Assembly: GCF_040678635.1 (NCBI RefSeq)
Contig: NZ_JBFATZ010000002.1
Span: 124,001 to 188,000 of the forward strand
DNA length: 64,000 nt
Source: Thermopolyspora sp040678635
GTDB lineage: Bacteria > Actinomycetota > Actinomycetes > Streptosporangiales > Streptosporangiaceae
Reading direction: 5' to 3'
The notes beneath the pieces are model-generated. The model was given only the letters and a program-made list of their open reading frames with translations, ran no database searches and was not told the origin of the DNA. Position 1 is the first letter of the stretch; every line of letters begins with the position of its first letter. Shown in pieces: positions 10,081 through 19,000 of the stretch. The position numbers were made by a program, and so were the translations under genes.

Positions 10081-10587
10081 ATGCGCGTCTACCTGCCGTG
10101 CACGCTCCCCGCCCTCGCCCGCGTGCTGGCCGAGGGGGAGCTGGGCCCGGCCCCGCTGACCGGCTACGCGGTGACACCCGCGCTGATCGAATGGTATGTC
10201 TCCGGGGACACCGAGGAGCTGGAGTACGTCGCCCTGACCGAGGCCGCCCGCGCCTCCCTGCGCATGATCATGGACGACCGGGCGGCGGGCGCGGACGTCG
10301 CCGGTCGGCGCGTCGTCGTCGCCGCCGAGGTGCCGGACCGGAACGTGCGCATGGGCTCCGACCTGGAGGAACGGGCCCGGATCCGGATCGAGACCGCGGT
10401 GCCGCTGGCGAAGGTGGCCGCCGTGCACGTGGACGACCCCTCCGCGGCCCCGGACATCGACGCCGCGATCGCGGCGCTGCCCGCCGCCGACGAGGGCGAC
10501 GACGACGCCCGGTTCACCGTGGACGGCGCGGAGGCGCACGAGCTGATGTGGTACGCCACACAGGAGATCCCCGATTTATTGGCGTGA
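10081..10587 (+). CDS. DUF6912-like conserved protein
   Basis: A 168-residue acidic protein of unknown function beginning MRVYLPCTLPALARVLAEGE, a pattern I associate with the actinobacterial DUF6912 family. It contains no membrane segment, signal peptide or recognised catalytic motif. ATG 10081 is chosen because GAGGAAGA stands just upstream; an in-frame TTG at 10057 would only add a short basic leader. The region before it holds two AT-rich near-copies of ATATCGCAATCGA (about 10048-10074), which might be a regulatory site. It lies between two HAD genes on the same strand, 36 bases before the second. Confidence 0.75.
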   Translation: MRVYLPCTLPALARVLAEGELGPAPLTGYAVTPALIEWYVSGDTEELEYVALTEAARASLRMIMDDRAAGADVAGRRVVVAAEVPDRNVRMGSDLEERARIRIETAVPLAKVAAVHVDDPSAAPDIDAAIAALPAADEGDDDARFTVDGAEAHELMWYATQEIPDLLA

Positions 10588-10607
10588 GCGTCCGGCATGC
10601 CCGGCCG

Positions 10608-10613
10608 TACGCT
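10608..10613 (+). promoter_or_regulatory. -10-like hexamer TACGCT before the second HAD gene
   Basis: TACGCT within GGCCGTACGCTG, nine bases before ATG 10623. The same 12-base context (last bases vary) recurs at 11304-11315 before the third HAD gene, suggesting the two share a promoter type. Confidence 0.45.
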
Positions 10614-10622
10614 GGTGGGGAT

Positions 10623-11264
10623 ATGAGACGTAAACACATCGTCTGGGATTGGAACGGAACGCTCTTCCACGACATCGACGCCGTCGTCGACGCCACGAAC
10701 GAGGTGTTCAAGCCGTACGGCCTGTGCCCGCTCGACCCCGACGGCTTCCGCGAGGTCTACACGCGTCCGATCTGGGTGGCCTACGAGCGGCTGCTCGGCC
10801 GTCCGCTGAACGAGGGGGAGTGGGAGGAGCTCGACCGAACCTTCCACGACCACTACCACCGTCTGATGCTCACCTGCGGCCTGTCCGACGGCGCGGTGGA
10901 GATCCTGACGAGCTGGGGCGAGTCCGGCAGCACGCAGTCGCTGCTGTCGATGTGGACGCACGACCGGCTGGTGTCGAAGACCGGCGAGCTGGGCATCGAC
11001 CGCCACTTCAAGCGCATCGACGGCCTGCGGGCGGGCACGCCGGGCGGTCACAAGGCCGAGCACATGGTCGCCCACGTGGCGGCGCTCGGCGTGGATCCCG
11101 AGCACGTGGTCGTGATCGGCGACAGCCTCGACGACGCCCACGCGGCCGAGCACGTCGGGGCGCGGGCCATCCTCTACACCGGCGGCATGACCCGGCGGTC
11201 GGAGCTGGAGGCGTCGGGCTTCCCCGTCGTGGACAGCCTCGCCCAGGCGATCGAGATGATCTGA
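10623..11264 (+). CDS. HAD-superfamily hydrolase (phosphoglycolate phosphatase-like)
   Basis: A 213-residue HAD phosphatase. Motif I is HIVWDWNGTLFHD, with nucleophile Asp9 and Asn in place of the second Asp. Motif II lies near SLLSMWTHD, and motif IV is HVVVIGDSLDDAHAAEHVGA, followed by the typical ILYTGG. Such WDWNGTL proteins are widespread in actinobacteria as putative phosphoglycolate phosphatases or nucleotidases without a proven substrate. ATG 10623 is the natural start: the frame is open further upstream, but that part overlaps the preceding gene. It is 36 bases after the DUF6912-like gene and 85 bases before the next HAD gene. Confidence 0.88.
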   Translation: MRRKHIVWDWNGTLFHDIDAVVDATNEVFKPYGLCPLDPDGFREVYTRPIWVAYERLLGRPLNEGEWEELDRTFHDHYHRLMLTCGLSDGAVEILTSWGESGSTQSLLSMWTHDRLVSKTGELGIDRHFKRIDGLRAGTPGGHKAEHMVAHVAALGVDPEHVVVIGDSLDDAHAAEHVGARAILYTGGMTRRSELEASGFPVVDSLAQAIEMI

Positions 11265-11349
11265 GGCGGGTCGCGGCGCCGGGAGTGCCGCGGGGCCGGG
11301 GATGGCCGTACGCTGTGCTCCAGCCCCTAACCCCCCGAGGAGGCCCCCC

Positions 11350-12069
11350 ATCAACCGCCTTGTGCTCTGGAACATCGACCTCACGCTGGTCGACGTCACG
11401 ATCGTCATCCGCGACGCGTACGCGGAGGCGTTCCGCCGGGTGACCGGACGGCCGCTGGTGAAGCTCGCGCCCGCGCTGGGCAGGCCCGACTCGGAGGTGA
11501 TCTTCGAGACGCTCGCGCTCAACGGCGTCGTGGCCGAGGACGACCATCTGCCGAGGTTCATCGAGGCGCTCGCCGCCGCCTTCGCCGACCGGCGGGACCG
11601 GCTCGCCGTACAGGGGCGGCAGATGCCCGGGGCCAAGGACGCGCTCGCCGCGGTGGCGCGGCTCGACGGCGTGGTCCAGTCGGTGCTCACCGGCACGATC
11701 CGGAGCAACGCCGTGCTGAAGCTCAAGGCGTTCGGCCTCGACCGGCACATCGACTTCGAGATCGGCGGCTACGGCGAGGAGGTCTACCCCAAGGCGACGC
11801 TGCTGCAGGTCGCCCAGACCAGGGCCGCCGCCCGGTACGGCTCGCCGTTCACGTCGGCGACCACCGTCCTGATCGGCGACTCGGCCCGCGACGTCCAGGC
11901 GGCCCGCATCGGCGGCGCCGCGATGATCGCGGTGGCGTCGGGCCGCGCGACCGCGGCCGAGCTCGCCGAGGCGGGGGCCGACCTCGTCCTGCCCGATCTG
12001 TCCAACCCGTCGGAGGTCGTGGCCGCCGTGGCCCGCCTCACCACTCCGGCGGGCAGCGCGACGCGCTGA
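11350..12069 (+). CDS. HAD-like protein with Asn at the nucleophile position; apparent ATC start
   Basis: About 239 residues of the HAD fold: motif I region LVLWNIDLTLVDV, a helical cap, SVLTGTIRSN as motif II, VYPKATLLQVAQ with the motif III Lys, and TVLIGDSARDVQAARI as motif IV. Canonical motif I is DxDxT; here it reads NIDLT, so the nucleophile Asp is Asn and phosphatase activity is doubtful. The start is unusual. A strong GAGGAGG (11337-11343) stands six bases before an ATC codon at 11350. The nearest ordinary starts are GTG 11362 (too far from it) and ATG 11302, which lies upstream of the likely -10 TACGCT at 11309-11314 and so probably outside the transcript. Homologues would be expected to begin with Met at the ATC position. 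The listed start is therefore an inference. Confidence 0.8.
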   Translation: MNRLVLWNIDLTLVDVTIVIRDAYAEAFRRVTGRPLVKLAPALGRPDSEVIFETLALNGVVAEDDHLPRFIEALAAAFADRRDRLAVQGRQMPGAKDALAAVARLDGVVQSVLTGTIRSNAVLKLKAFGLDRHIDFEIGGYGEEVYPKATLLQVAQTRAAARYGSPFTSATTVLIGDSARDVQAARIGGAAMIAVASGRATAAELAEAGADLVLPDLSNPSEVVAAVARLTTPAGSATR

Positions 12070-12218
12070 CCCTTCACGCGCCCCCCTTATGTGGGCGGAC
12101 GCCATGACCGGCGGCCCCGTTGTGGGGGAGGGCATGATGACATCCTGGATCCGTCCGGAGAGGATGGTGACGCGGTCGGGCCGCGATCGGGGCCCGCGGT
12201 GAGGACGAGGTCGTTTGC

Positions 12219-14156
12219 ATGGGTGAGGACACGGTCCGGGAGACGGTGGAGGAAGGCACGCTGCTGTGGGAGCCCACGGCGGAGGTGATACGCGAGGCCA
12301 AGGTCACGCGCTTCATGGAGTGGCTGGGCAGGCCCGGACAGAGCTACCAGGAGCTGTGGCAGTGGTCGGTGGACGCGCCCGCCGAGTTCTGGACGGCGGT
12401 CTGGGACCACTTCCAGGTGGTGGGCGAGCGCGCCGACGGGCCGGTGATCACCGGGACGATGCCCGGCGCGAGGTGGTTCGAGGGCTCGACGCTGAACTAC
12501 GCGGCGAACGCGCTGCGCCCCCGCGACCCCGACCACCTTGCCGTGATATTTCGGGATGAGTCGGGCAATCGGCAGACGTACACCTACGCCGAGCTGCGCG
12601 ACGAGGTCGCCCGGGTCCGCGCCGGCCTCGTCCGGCTCGGCGTCGGCCGCGGCGACCGCGTCGCCGCCTACGTGCCCAACATCCCCGAGGCCCTGATCGC
12701 CTTCCTCGCCACGGCGAGCCTGGGCGCGATCTGGTCCTCCTGCTCGCCCGACTTCGGCGCCCCGAGCGTGATCGACCGGTTCAGCCAGATCGAGCCGAAG
12801 GTGCTCATCGCCGTCGACGGCTACCGCTACAACGGCAAGGACTACGACCGCACCGCGGTCGTCAAGGACATCGCCGCCCACCTGCCGGGCCTGCGCGCCA
12901 CCGTCTGGATCCCGCGCCTGGGCGCGCCGGGCCTCCCGGAGGGCGAGACGACCACCTGGTCCGGCCTGCGCGCCGAGCCGGGCGAGCTCGCCTTCGAGCC
13001 GGTGCCGTTCGGCCACCCGCTGTGGATCGTGTACTCCTCGGGCACCACCGGCCTGCCCAAGCCGATCGTGCACGGCCACGGCGGCATCGTGCTGGAGCAC
13101 CTGAAGGCCCTCAGCTTCCACCAGGACCTCGGCCCGGAGGATGTGTTCTTCTGGTACACCACCACCGGCTGGATGATGTGGAACTTCCTCATCGGCGGCC
13201 TGCTCGTCGGCTGCACCGTGCTGCTGTACGACGGCAGCGCGTCCCCGGTGGACACGCTGTGGCGGGTGGCCGCGCAGGAGGGCGTCACCTACTTCGGGAC
13301 CGGCGCGCCGTACCTGGTGGCCTCGATGAAGGCCGGGCTGAAGCCGACCGGCCTGGAGCGGCTGCGGGGCATCGGCTCGACCGGGTCGCCGCTGCCGCCC
13401 GAGGGCTTCGCGTGGGTGTACTCCAACGTCGGCTCCGACCCGCAGCTCGGCTCGTTCTCCGGCGGCACCGACGTGTGCACCGGGTTCGTCGGCGCGGTGC
13501 CGCTGCTGCCGGTGCGCGCCGGGGTGATCCCGTGCCGGGCGCTGGGCGCGAAGGTCGAGTCGTTCGACCCCGACGGGCGCTCGGTGGTCGGCGAGGTGGG
13601 CGAGCTGGTGCTGACCGTGCCGATGCCGTCGATGCCGGTGATGTTCTGGAACGACCCGGACGGCGCGCGCTACCGGGACAGCTACTTCGCCGAGTACCCG
13701 GGCGTGTGGCGGCACGGCGACTGGGTCAAGATGCTGCCCGACGGCGGCTGCGTCATCTACGGCCGCTCCGACTCGACGCTCAACCGCGGCGGCGTGCGGA
13801 TGGGCACCAGCGAGTTCTACCGGGTCGTGGAGCGCTTCGAGGAGATCGCCGACAGCCTCGTGATCGACACCGGGCGGCTCGGCCAGGAGGGGCGCCTGCT
13901 GCTGTTCGTCACCCTCGCCGAGGGCGCGACCCTCACCGACGACCTGATCGGCAGGCTCAAGGCGGAGCTGCGCACCGCGCTGTCGCCCCGGCACGTGCCC
14001 GACGAGATCCGCGAGGTCCCCGGCATCCCGCGCACGCTCAGCGGGAAGAAGCTGGAGATCCCGGTCCGCAAGATCCTCCTCGGCACCCCGCCGGAGCAGG
14101 CCGCCAACCGCGACGCCCTCGCCAATCCGGAGGTCCTGGAGTACTTCACGCCGTGA
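12219..14156 (+). CDS. aacS: Acetoacetyl-CoA synthetase (acetoacetate-CoA ligase)
   Basis: A 645-residue adenylate-forming enzyme that activates acetoacetate (and related short acids) with ATP and CoA in the cytosol. The N-terminal ACS-type extension (LLWEPTAEVIREAKVTRFMEW) is followed by the AMP-binding core: IWSSCSPDFGAPSVIDRF, the P-loop-like YSSGTTGLPKPIVHGHGG, the GTGAPYL segment, FSGGTDVCTGF, and the C-terminal hinge YGRSDSTLNRGGVRMGTSEFYR with the terminal catalytic Lys in TLSGKKLEIPVR. Length and motifs match acetoacetyl-CoA ligase rather than acetyl-CoA synthetase (which has PxxTEITG). ATG 12219 has no strong ribosome site. The convergent flavin oxidase gene ends four bases after its stop. 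Confidence 0.93.
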   Translation: MGEDTVRETVEEGTLLWEPTAEVIREAKVTRFMEWLGRPGQSYQELWQWSVDAPAEFWTAVWDHFQVVGERADGPVITGTMPGARWFEGSTLNYAANALRPRDPDHLAVIFRDESGNRQTYTYAELRDEVARVRAGLVRLGVGRGDRVAAYVPNIPEALIAFLATASLGAIWSSCSPDFGAPSVIDRFSQIEPKVLIAVDGYRYNGKDYDRTAVVKDIAAHLPGLRATVWIPRLGAPGLPEGETTTWSGLRAEPGELAFEPVPFGHPLWIVYSSGTTGLPKPIVHGHGGIVLEHLKALSFHQDLGPEDVFFWYTTTGWMMWNFLIGGLLVGCTVLLYDGSASPVDTLWRVAAQEGVTYFGTGAPYLVASMKAGLKPTGLERLRGIGSTGSPLPPEGFAWVYSNVGSDPQLGSFSGGTDVCTGFVGAVPLLPVRAGVIPCRALGAKVESFDPDGRSVVGEVGELVLTVPMPSMPVMFWNDPDGARYRDSYFAEYPGVWRHGDWVKMLPDGGCVIYGRSDSTLNRGGVRMGTSEFYRVVERFEEIADSLVIDTGRLGQEGRLLLFVTLAEGATLTDDLIGRLKAELRTALSPRHVPDEIREVPGIPRTLSGKKLEIPVRKILLGTPPEQAANRDALANPEVLEYFTP

Positions 14157-14160
14157 CGTT

Positions 14161-15645
14161 TCAGACCCCCTGGGGCTGACGGAACAGCCGCGAGGGGTCG
14201 TAGGCGGCCTTGACGCGGGCGAGGCGGGCGGCGTTCGCGCCGTAGTAGGCGCTTCGCCAGTCGCGCAGCTCGGGGTCGAGGTAGTTGACGTACGCGTGGT
14301 CGCCGAAGTGCGGGCGCATGGCGGCGTGCGCGGCGCGCAGCCACTGGCCGCGGCCGGTGCCGTGGGCGATGTACTGGACGCTGAACAGCGCGGCGCGGTG
14401 CGGGAACGCGGTCGCGTCGGGCCGGACCCGGCCGACCGCGCCGCGCAGCGCGTCCAGCAGCACGGCGTGGTTGCCCCGGGCGGTCACCTGGGCCGCTAAG
14501 GCCCGCGCGCCGTCGGCGGACAGCGGCCGGTACGCCAGGTGCGACTTGGCGCTGAACCGGTCCCGTCCGATCTTGCCCTTCGGGTTCTGGCCGGGCAGGT
14601 TGCCGGGCCGGTGGCACTCGGCGATCGTCCGGCCCGCGACGCCGCCCATGATCATCATGGCCTGGCGGTAGGAGACGACCCGCACCGACTCGGTCGACGG
14701 GTCGCCGATCCGGTCGGTCAGGCCCTGCAGCAGGCGCAGGCACTCGGCGCGCGCACCGAGGTACACGCCGACCAGGCGCAGGTTCGCCGTGGGCTCCTGG
14801 GCCAGTTGCAGGCTGGACCACAGCTCGTCCGGCGCCCCGGACGCCCACCCCTGCCACGCCTGGATCGCCTTCGCCGCCATGCCCATCCGCCAGCTCAGGA
14901 AGAACACGGTCACGTCGCGGGTGCGGTGGGCGCGGAAGTCGAAGGAGACGGCGACTCCGAAGTTGCCGCCCCCGCCGCCCCGGGACGCCCAGAACAGGTC
15001 CGGGTCGTGGTTGGCGTCGCAGGTGCGCAGCCGCCCGTCCGCCGTGACGATCCGCACCGATTCCAGCACGTCGCAGGTGAGGCCGTACTTGCGGGAGACG
15101 ACGCCGATGCCGCCGCCGAGCGTCAGCCCGGCCACGCCCACGGTCGGGCAGGTGCCGGCGGGGATGCTCACCCCCTTGGCGATGAGCCGGTCGTACACGT
15201 CGATCAGCCGCGCCCCGGCCCCGACCCGGGCCCGGCCCCCGGCGTACGAGACGCCGTTCATCGCCGAGACGTCGATGACCAGCCCGGGGCCTGCGGACCA
15301 GCCCGCGTAGGAGTGCCCGCCGGAGCGGGAGGCGATGGGGACGCCGTGGCGGCGGGCGAAGGCCAGGCACTCGGCGACGTCCCCGGGGTTCGCGCAGTAC
15401 GCCACGCCGTCGGGGCGGATGCGGTCGAAGTCGGGGTTGAACAGCGTGCGCGCGGACTCGTAGGCCGCGTCGCCCGGGCGGATGAGCCGGCCGTCGAGGC
15501 CGCGCTCCAAGGCGTTCCAGTCGGCGGCCCGGGGCGCGGCGGCGTGCGCGCTCGACGCGATGAACGCCGGGGCGCCGCCGACGGCCGCCGACACCGACAA
15601 CGCGACCGTGCGCAACGCGCTTCGGCGATCCATATCGGTCTGCAT
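14161..15645 (-). CDS. Secreted berberine-bridge-type FAD-linked oxidase
   Basis: A 494-residue exported oxidase. The N-terminus MDRRSALRTVALSVSAAVGG plus an AHAA cleavage region is a Sec or weak Tat signal peptide. The PCMH FAD-binding domain follows. GGHSYAGWS contains the His that binds FAD, and GTCPTVGVAGLTLGGGIG places a Cys where bicovalent members (BBE-like carbohydrate oxidases) attach FAD by a second thioether bond. The C-terminus ends in the BBE domain with YVNYLDPELRDWRSAYYG and LARVKAAYDPSRLF. These enzymes typically oxidise sugars or secondary metabolites outside the membrane. ATG 15645 is preceded by GGGAGAG at good spacing; an ATG four codons later is also possible. It converges with aacS. 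The natural substrate is unknown. Confidence 0.9.
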   Translation of the reverse strand: MQTDMDRRSALRTVALSVSAAVGGAPAFIASSAHAAAPRAADWNALERGLDGRLIRPGDAAYESARTLFNPDFDRIRPDGVAYCANPGDVAECLAFARRHGVPIASRSGGHSYAGWSAGPGLVIDVSAMNGVSYAGGRARVGAGARLIDVYDRLIAKGVSIPAGTCPTVGVAGLTLGGGIGVVSRKYGLTCDVLESVRIVTADGRLRTCDANHDPDLFWASRGGGGGNFGVAVSFDFRAHRTRDVTVFFLSWRMGMAAKAIQAWQGWASGAPDELWSSLQLAQEPTANLRLVGVYLGARAECLRLLQGLTDRIGDPSTESVRVVSYRQAMMIMGGVAGRTIAECHRPGNLPGQNPKGKIGRDRFSAKSHLAYRPLSADGARALAAQVTARGNHAVLLDALRGAVGRVRPDATAFPHRAALFSVQYIAHGTGRGQWLRAAHAAMRPHFGDHAYVNYLDPELRDWRSAYYGANAARLARVKAAYDPSRLFRQPQGV

Positions 15646-16048
15646 GTATCTCTCCCGCGGCAGGCGTCGTTTCCGCACAATGAGACGCGTGCTCGGGGAC
15701 TCGGGTTCGCGATCTTACCTTGGCAAATGGCGCAACGCGCCGTTGCGTAACTGTTACCTGCCGGGGCGTCACGTTGACGTACGTGCACTTTTCAGGTGGT
15801 ATCGGGGAAGTGGTCCGCTCATTTTCGGTCAACGGTGACCGAGTGAACCGTAGGCGGCGCGTGCCGCTGGAGGTGCCGGGGTGATGGGGTGTGGGATGCT
15901 GGGCCCGTCGCCCGCTCCCGGCACGATCCGGGCCATCGCGACGGATCGGCCGACGTGACCCCTCCCGCGCCGTGAGCCAGGGGAGCGCTGACCCGTCATG
16001 AATTCTCCGGACATTTTGGGCAAACGCTCACAAAGGAGTGAGAGCGAC
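15646..16048. promoter_or_regulatory. 403-bp divergent regulatory region with two palindromes
   Basis: This region separates the flavin oxidase gene from the glutamate dehydrogenase gene and has no convincing ORF. It holds two operator-like perfect inverted repeats: CGCAACG-CGC-CGTTGCG at 15731-15747 and CGGTCA-ACGG-TGACCG at 15826-15841. Composition is more AT-rich near 15815-15830 than in the neighbouring genes. A ribosome site AAAGGAG lies at 16031-16037 before the dehydrogenase. Confidence 0.55.
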
Positions 16049-19000
16049 ATGCCGCTCGACGAGGCGAAAGAGAAACTACTCGCGGCCGCGGCCGACCTGT
16101 GCGCGCACGGGCCGGGCATCGGCGGCGCGGGCGGGCGGGCACCGCACGGCGACGCCGACGGCTCGGGGGGCCCGGCGGGCGCCGACGGCGACCGGTTAAG
16201 CGTCGGCGCGGACGTGATCGCGGATCGGGACGAGGCGCTGGCCCTGCTCACCCGGTACTACCGGCATGTCGCCCCCGAGGATCTGGTCGGCCGCGAGCCC
16301 GCCGAGGTGTGCGGCCCCCCGCTGGCCCACCGCAGGCTGGCCGCCCACCGCCCCCAGGGCCGCGCGCTCGTGCACGCCTACACCCCCTCCCGCGAGGCGG
16401 ACGGCTGGGATCCCGGCCGCTCGGTGATCCAGATCGTCACCGACGACATGCCGTTCCTGGTCGACTCGGTCACGATGGAGCTCGACCGCCACCAGATCGG
16501 CGTGCACCTGCTCGTCCACCCCCAGATCCGGGTCCGCCGCGACCTGACCGGCCGCCTGCTCGGCCCCGAGGACGAGCACGTCACCGGTCTGGTGCTCACC
16601 GAGTCGTGGATGCACATCGAGATCGACCGCCAGGCCGTCCCCACCGTGCTCAAGCAGCTCGAAGCCGACCTGCAGCGGGTGCTGGAGGACGTGCGGTACG
16701 CGGTCGAGGACCACCGCAAGATGCGCGCCCTCGCCGTCCGCACCGCCGACGAGCTGCGCCGGGACCCGCCGCCGGTGCCCGGCGGCGCGCGGGTGATCGA
16801 GGAGACCGAGGAGCTGCTGCGCTGGCTCGCCGACGACCACTTCACCTTCCTCGGCTACCGCGAGTACCGGCTGGAGCGCGGCGAGGACGGCGACACGCTC
16901 AAGGCGCTCACCGGCACCGGCCTCGGCATCCTGCGCGCCGACCGCCCCGGCTCGGAGAGCTTCGCCGCGATGCCGCCCGAGCTGCGCGCCAAGGCCCGCG
17001 AGAAGCGCCTGCTCATCATCACCAAGGCCAACAGCAAGGCGACCGTGCACCGCCCGGCGTACCTGGACTACATCGGGGTGAAGCTGTTCGGCCCCGACGG
17101 CGAGGTGGTCGGCGAGCGGCGCTTCCTCGGCCTGCTCACGCACGTCGCCTACAGCGAGTCGATCGCCCGCATCCCGGTGCTGCGCACCAAGCTCGACGAG
17201 GTGCTGCGCCGCGCGGGCATCCCCTTCACCAGCCACGACGGCCAGGATCTCGTGGAGATCCTGGAGTCCTACCCCCGCGCCGAGCTGTTCCAGATCCCCG
17301 TGGAGGAGCTGCTCCCGATCGCGCTCGGCGTGCTGCAACTGCGCGAGCGCAAGCAGGTGCGGCTCTTCCTCCGCCGCGACGACTACGGCCGCTACATCTC
17401 CTGCCTGGTCTACCTGCCCCGCGACCGCTTCTCCACCAAGGTACGGCTCCGCCTGCAGGAGATCCTGCTCGACGCCCTCGGCGGCACCTCGGTCGACTAC
17501 AGCACGATGATCGGCGAGTCCCCGCTCGCCCGCGTGCACCTGGTGATCCGCGGCGAGCGCGGCCGCCCGCTCAGCGACGCCGGCCTCGACATCGAGGAGC
17601 TGGAGCGCCGCCTCGCCGCCGTCACCCGCACCTGGGAGGACGACCTGGCGGTCGCCATCGGCGAGCTGTGCCCGCAGGAGCACGCCCCCGAGCTCGTCCG
17701 CCGGTACGGCGCCGCCTTCCCCGAGGCGTACAAGGCGGACTTCCCCCCGGACGCGGCCGTCGCGGACCTGCAGGTGCTGGAGGAGCTCGCCCGGTCCGGC
17801 GACGAGATCGCCACCGAGATGTACGAGCCGGACGACCACTACGCGGGCGAGCTGCGGCTCAAGCTCTACCGCATCGGCCCGCCGATCTCGCTGTCGAAGG
17901 TGCTGCCGCTGCTGCAGCGCATGGGCGTCGAGGTGGTCGACGAGCGGCCCTACCAGGTGGACCGGGACGGCGACGCCGCCACCAAGGACTCCTGGATCTA
18001 CGACTTCGGCCTGCGCTGCCCCCGCAGCCAGGACGTGCAGCCGGTTCGGTTCCGCGAGGTGTTCCAGGACGCCTTCGCCGCCTCGTGGTACGGCCGCGTC
18101 GAGATCGACGGCTTCAACGCGCTGGTCCCGGCCGCCGGGCTGACCTGGGAGCAGGCCGAGGTGCTGCGCGCGTACGCCAAGTACCTGCGGCAGGCGGGCA
18201 TCGCGTTCAGCCAGGACTACATCGAGCGGGTGCTGCTCGGGAACACGCGCCTGGCCCGGCTGCTGGCGCGGCTGTTCGAGGCCCGGCTCAACCCGGAGCG
18301 GGACGGCGCGCGCCAGGAGCTGTGCGACGCGCTGTGCGAGGAGATCCTCGGCGCGCTCGACGAGGTGGCCTCGCTGGACGAGGACCGCATCCTGCGTGCC
18401 TACCTGGAGATGATCCAGGCCACCCTGCGCACCAACTTCTTCCAGCGGGGGGCGGACGGCAAGCGCAAGCCGTACCTGGCGCTGAAGTTCGACCCCGGGG
18501 CGATCAGCGTGCTGCCGCCGCCCCGGCCCAAGTTCGAGATCTTCGTGTACTCGCCCCGGGTCGAGGGCGTGCACCTGCGCTTCGGCAAGGTCGCCCGGGG
18601 CGGGCTGCGCTGGTCGGACCGCATGGAGGACTTCCGCACCGAGATCCTCGGCCTGGTGAAGGCGCAGACGGTGAAGAACACCGTGATCGTGCCTACCGGG
18701 TCCAAGGGCGGGTTCGTGGTCAAGCGCCCGCCCGAGGGCGGTCGCGAGGAGCTGATGGCCGAGGGCGTCGCCTGCTACCGGCAGTTCATCTCCGGCCTGC
18801 TCGACCTCACCGACAACCTGGTGGACAACGAGGTCGTGCCGCCCGCGGACACCGTGCGCCACGACGGCGACGACACCTACCTGGTGGTCGCCGCCGACAA
18901 GGGCACCGCGACGTTCTCCGACATCGCCAACGCGGTGGCCAAGGAGTACGGCTTCTGGCTCGGCGACGCCTTCGCCTCCGGCGGCTCGGTCGGCTACGAC

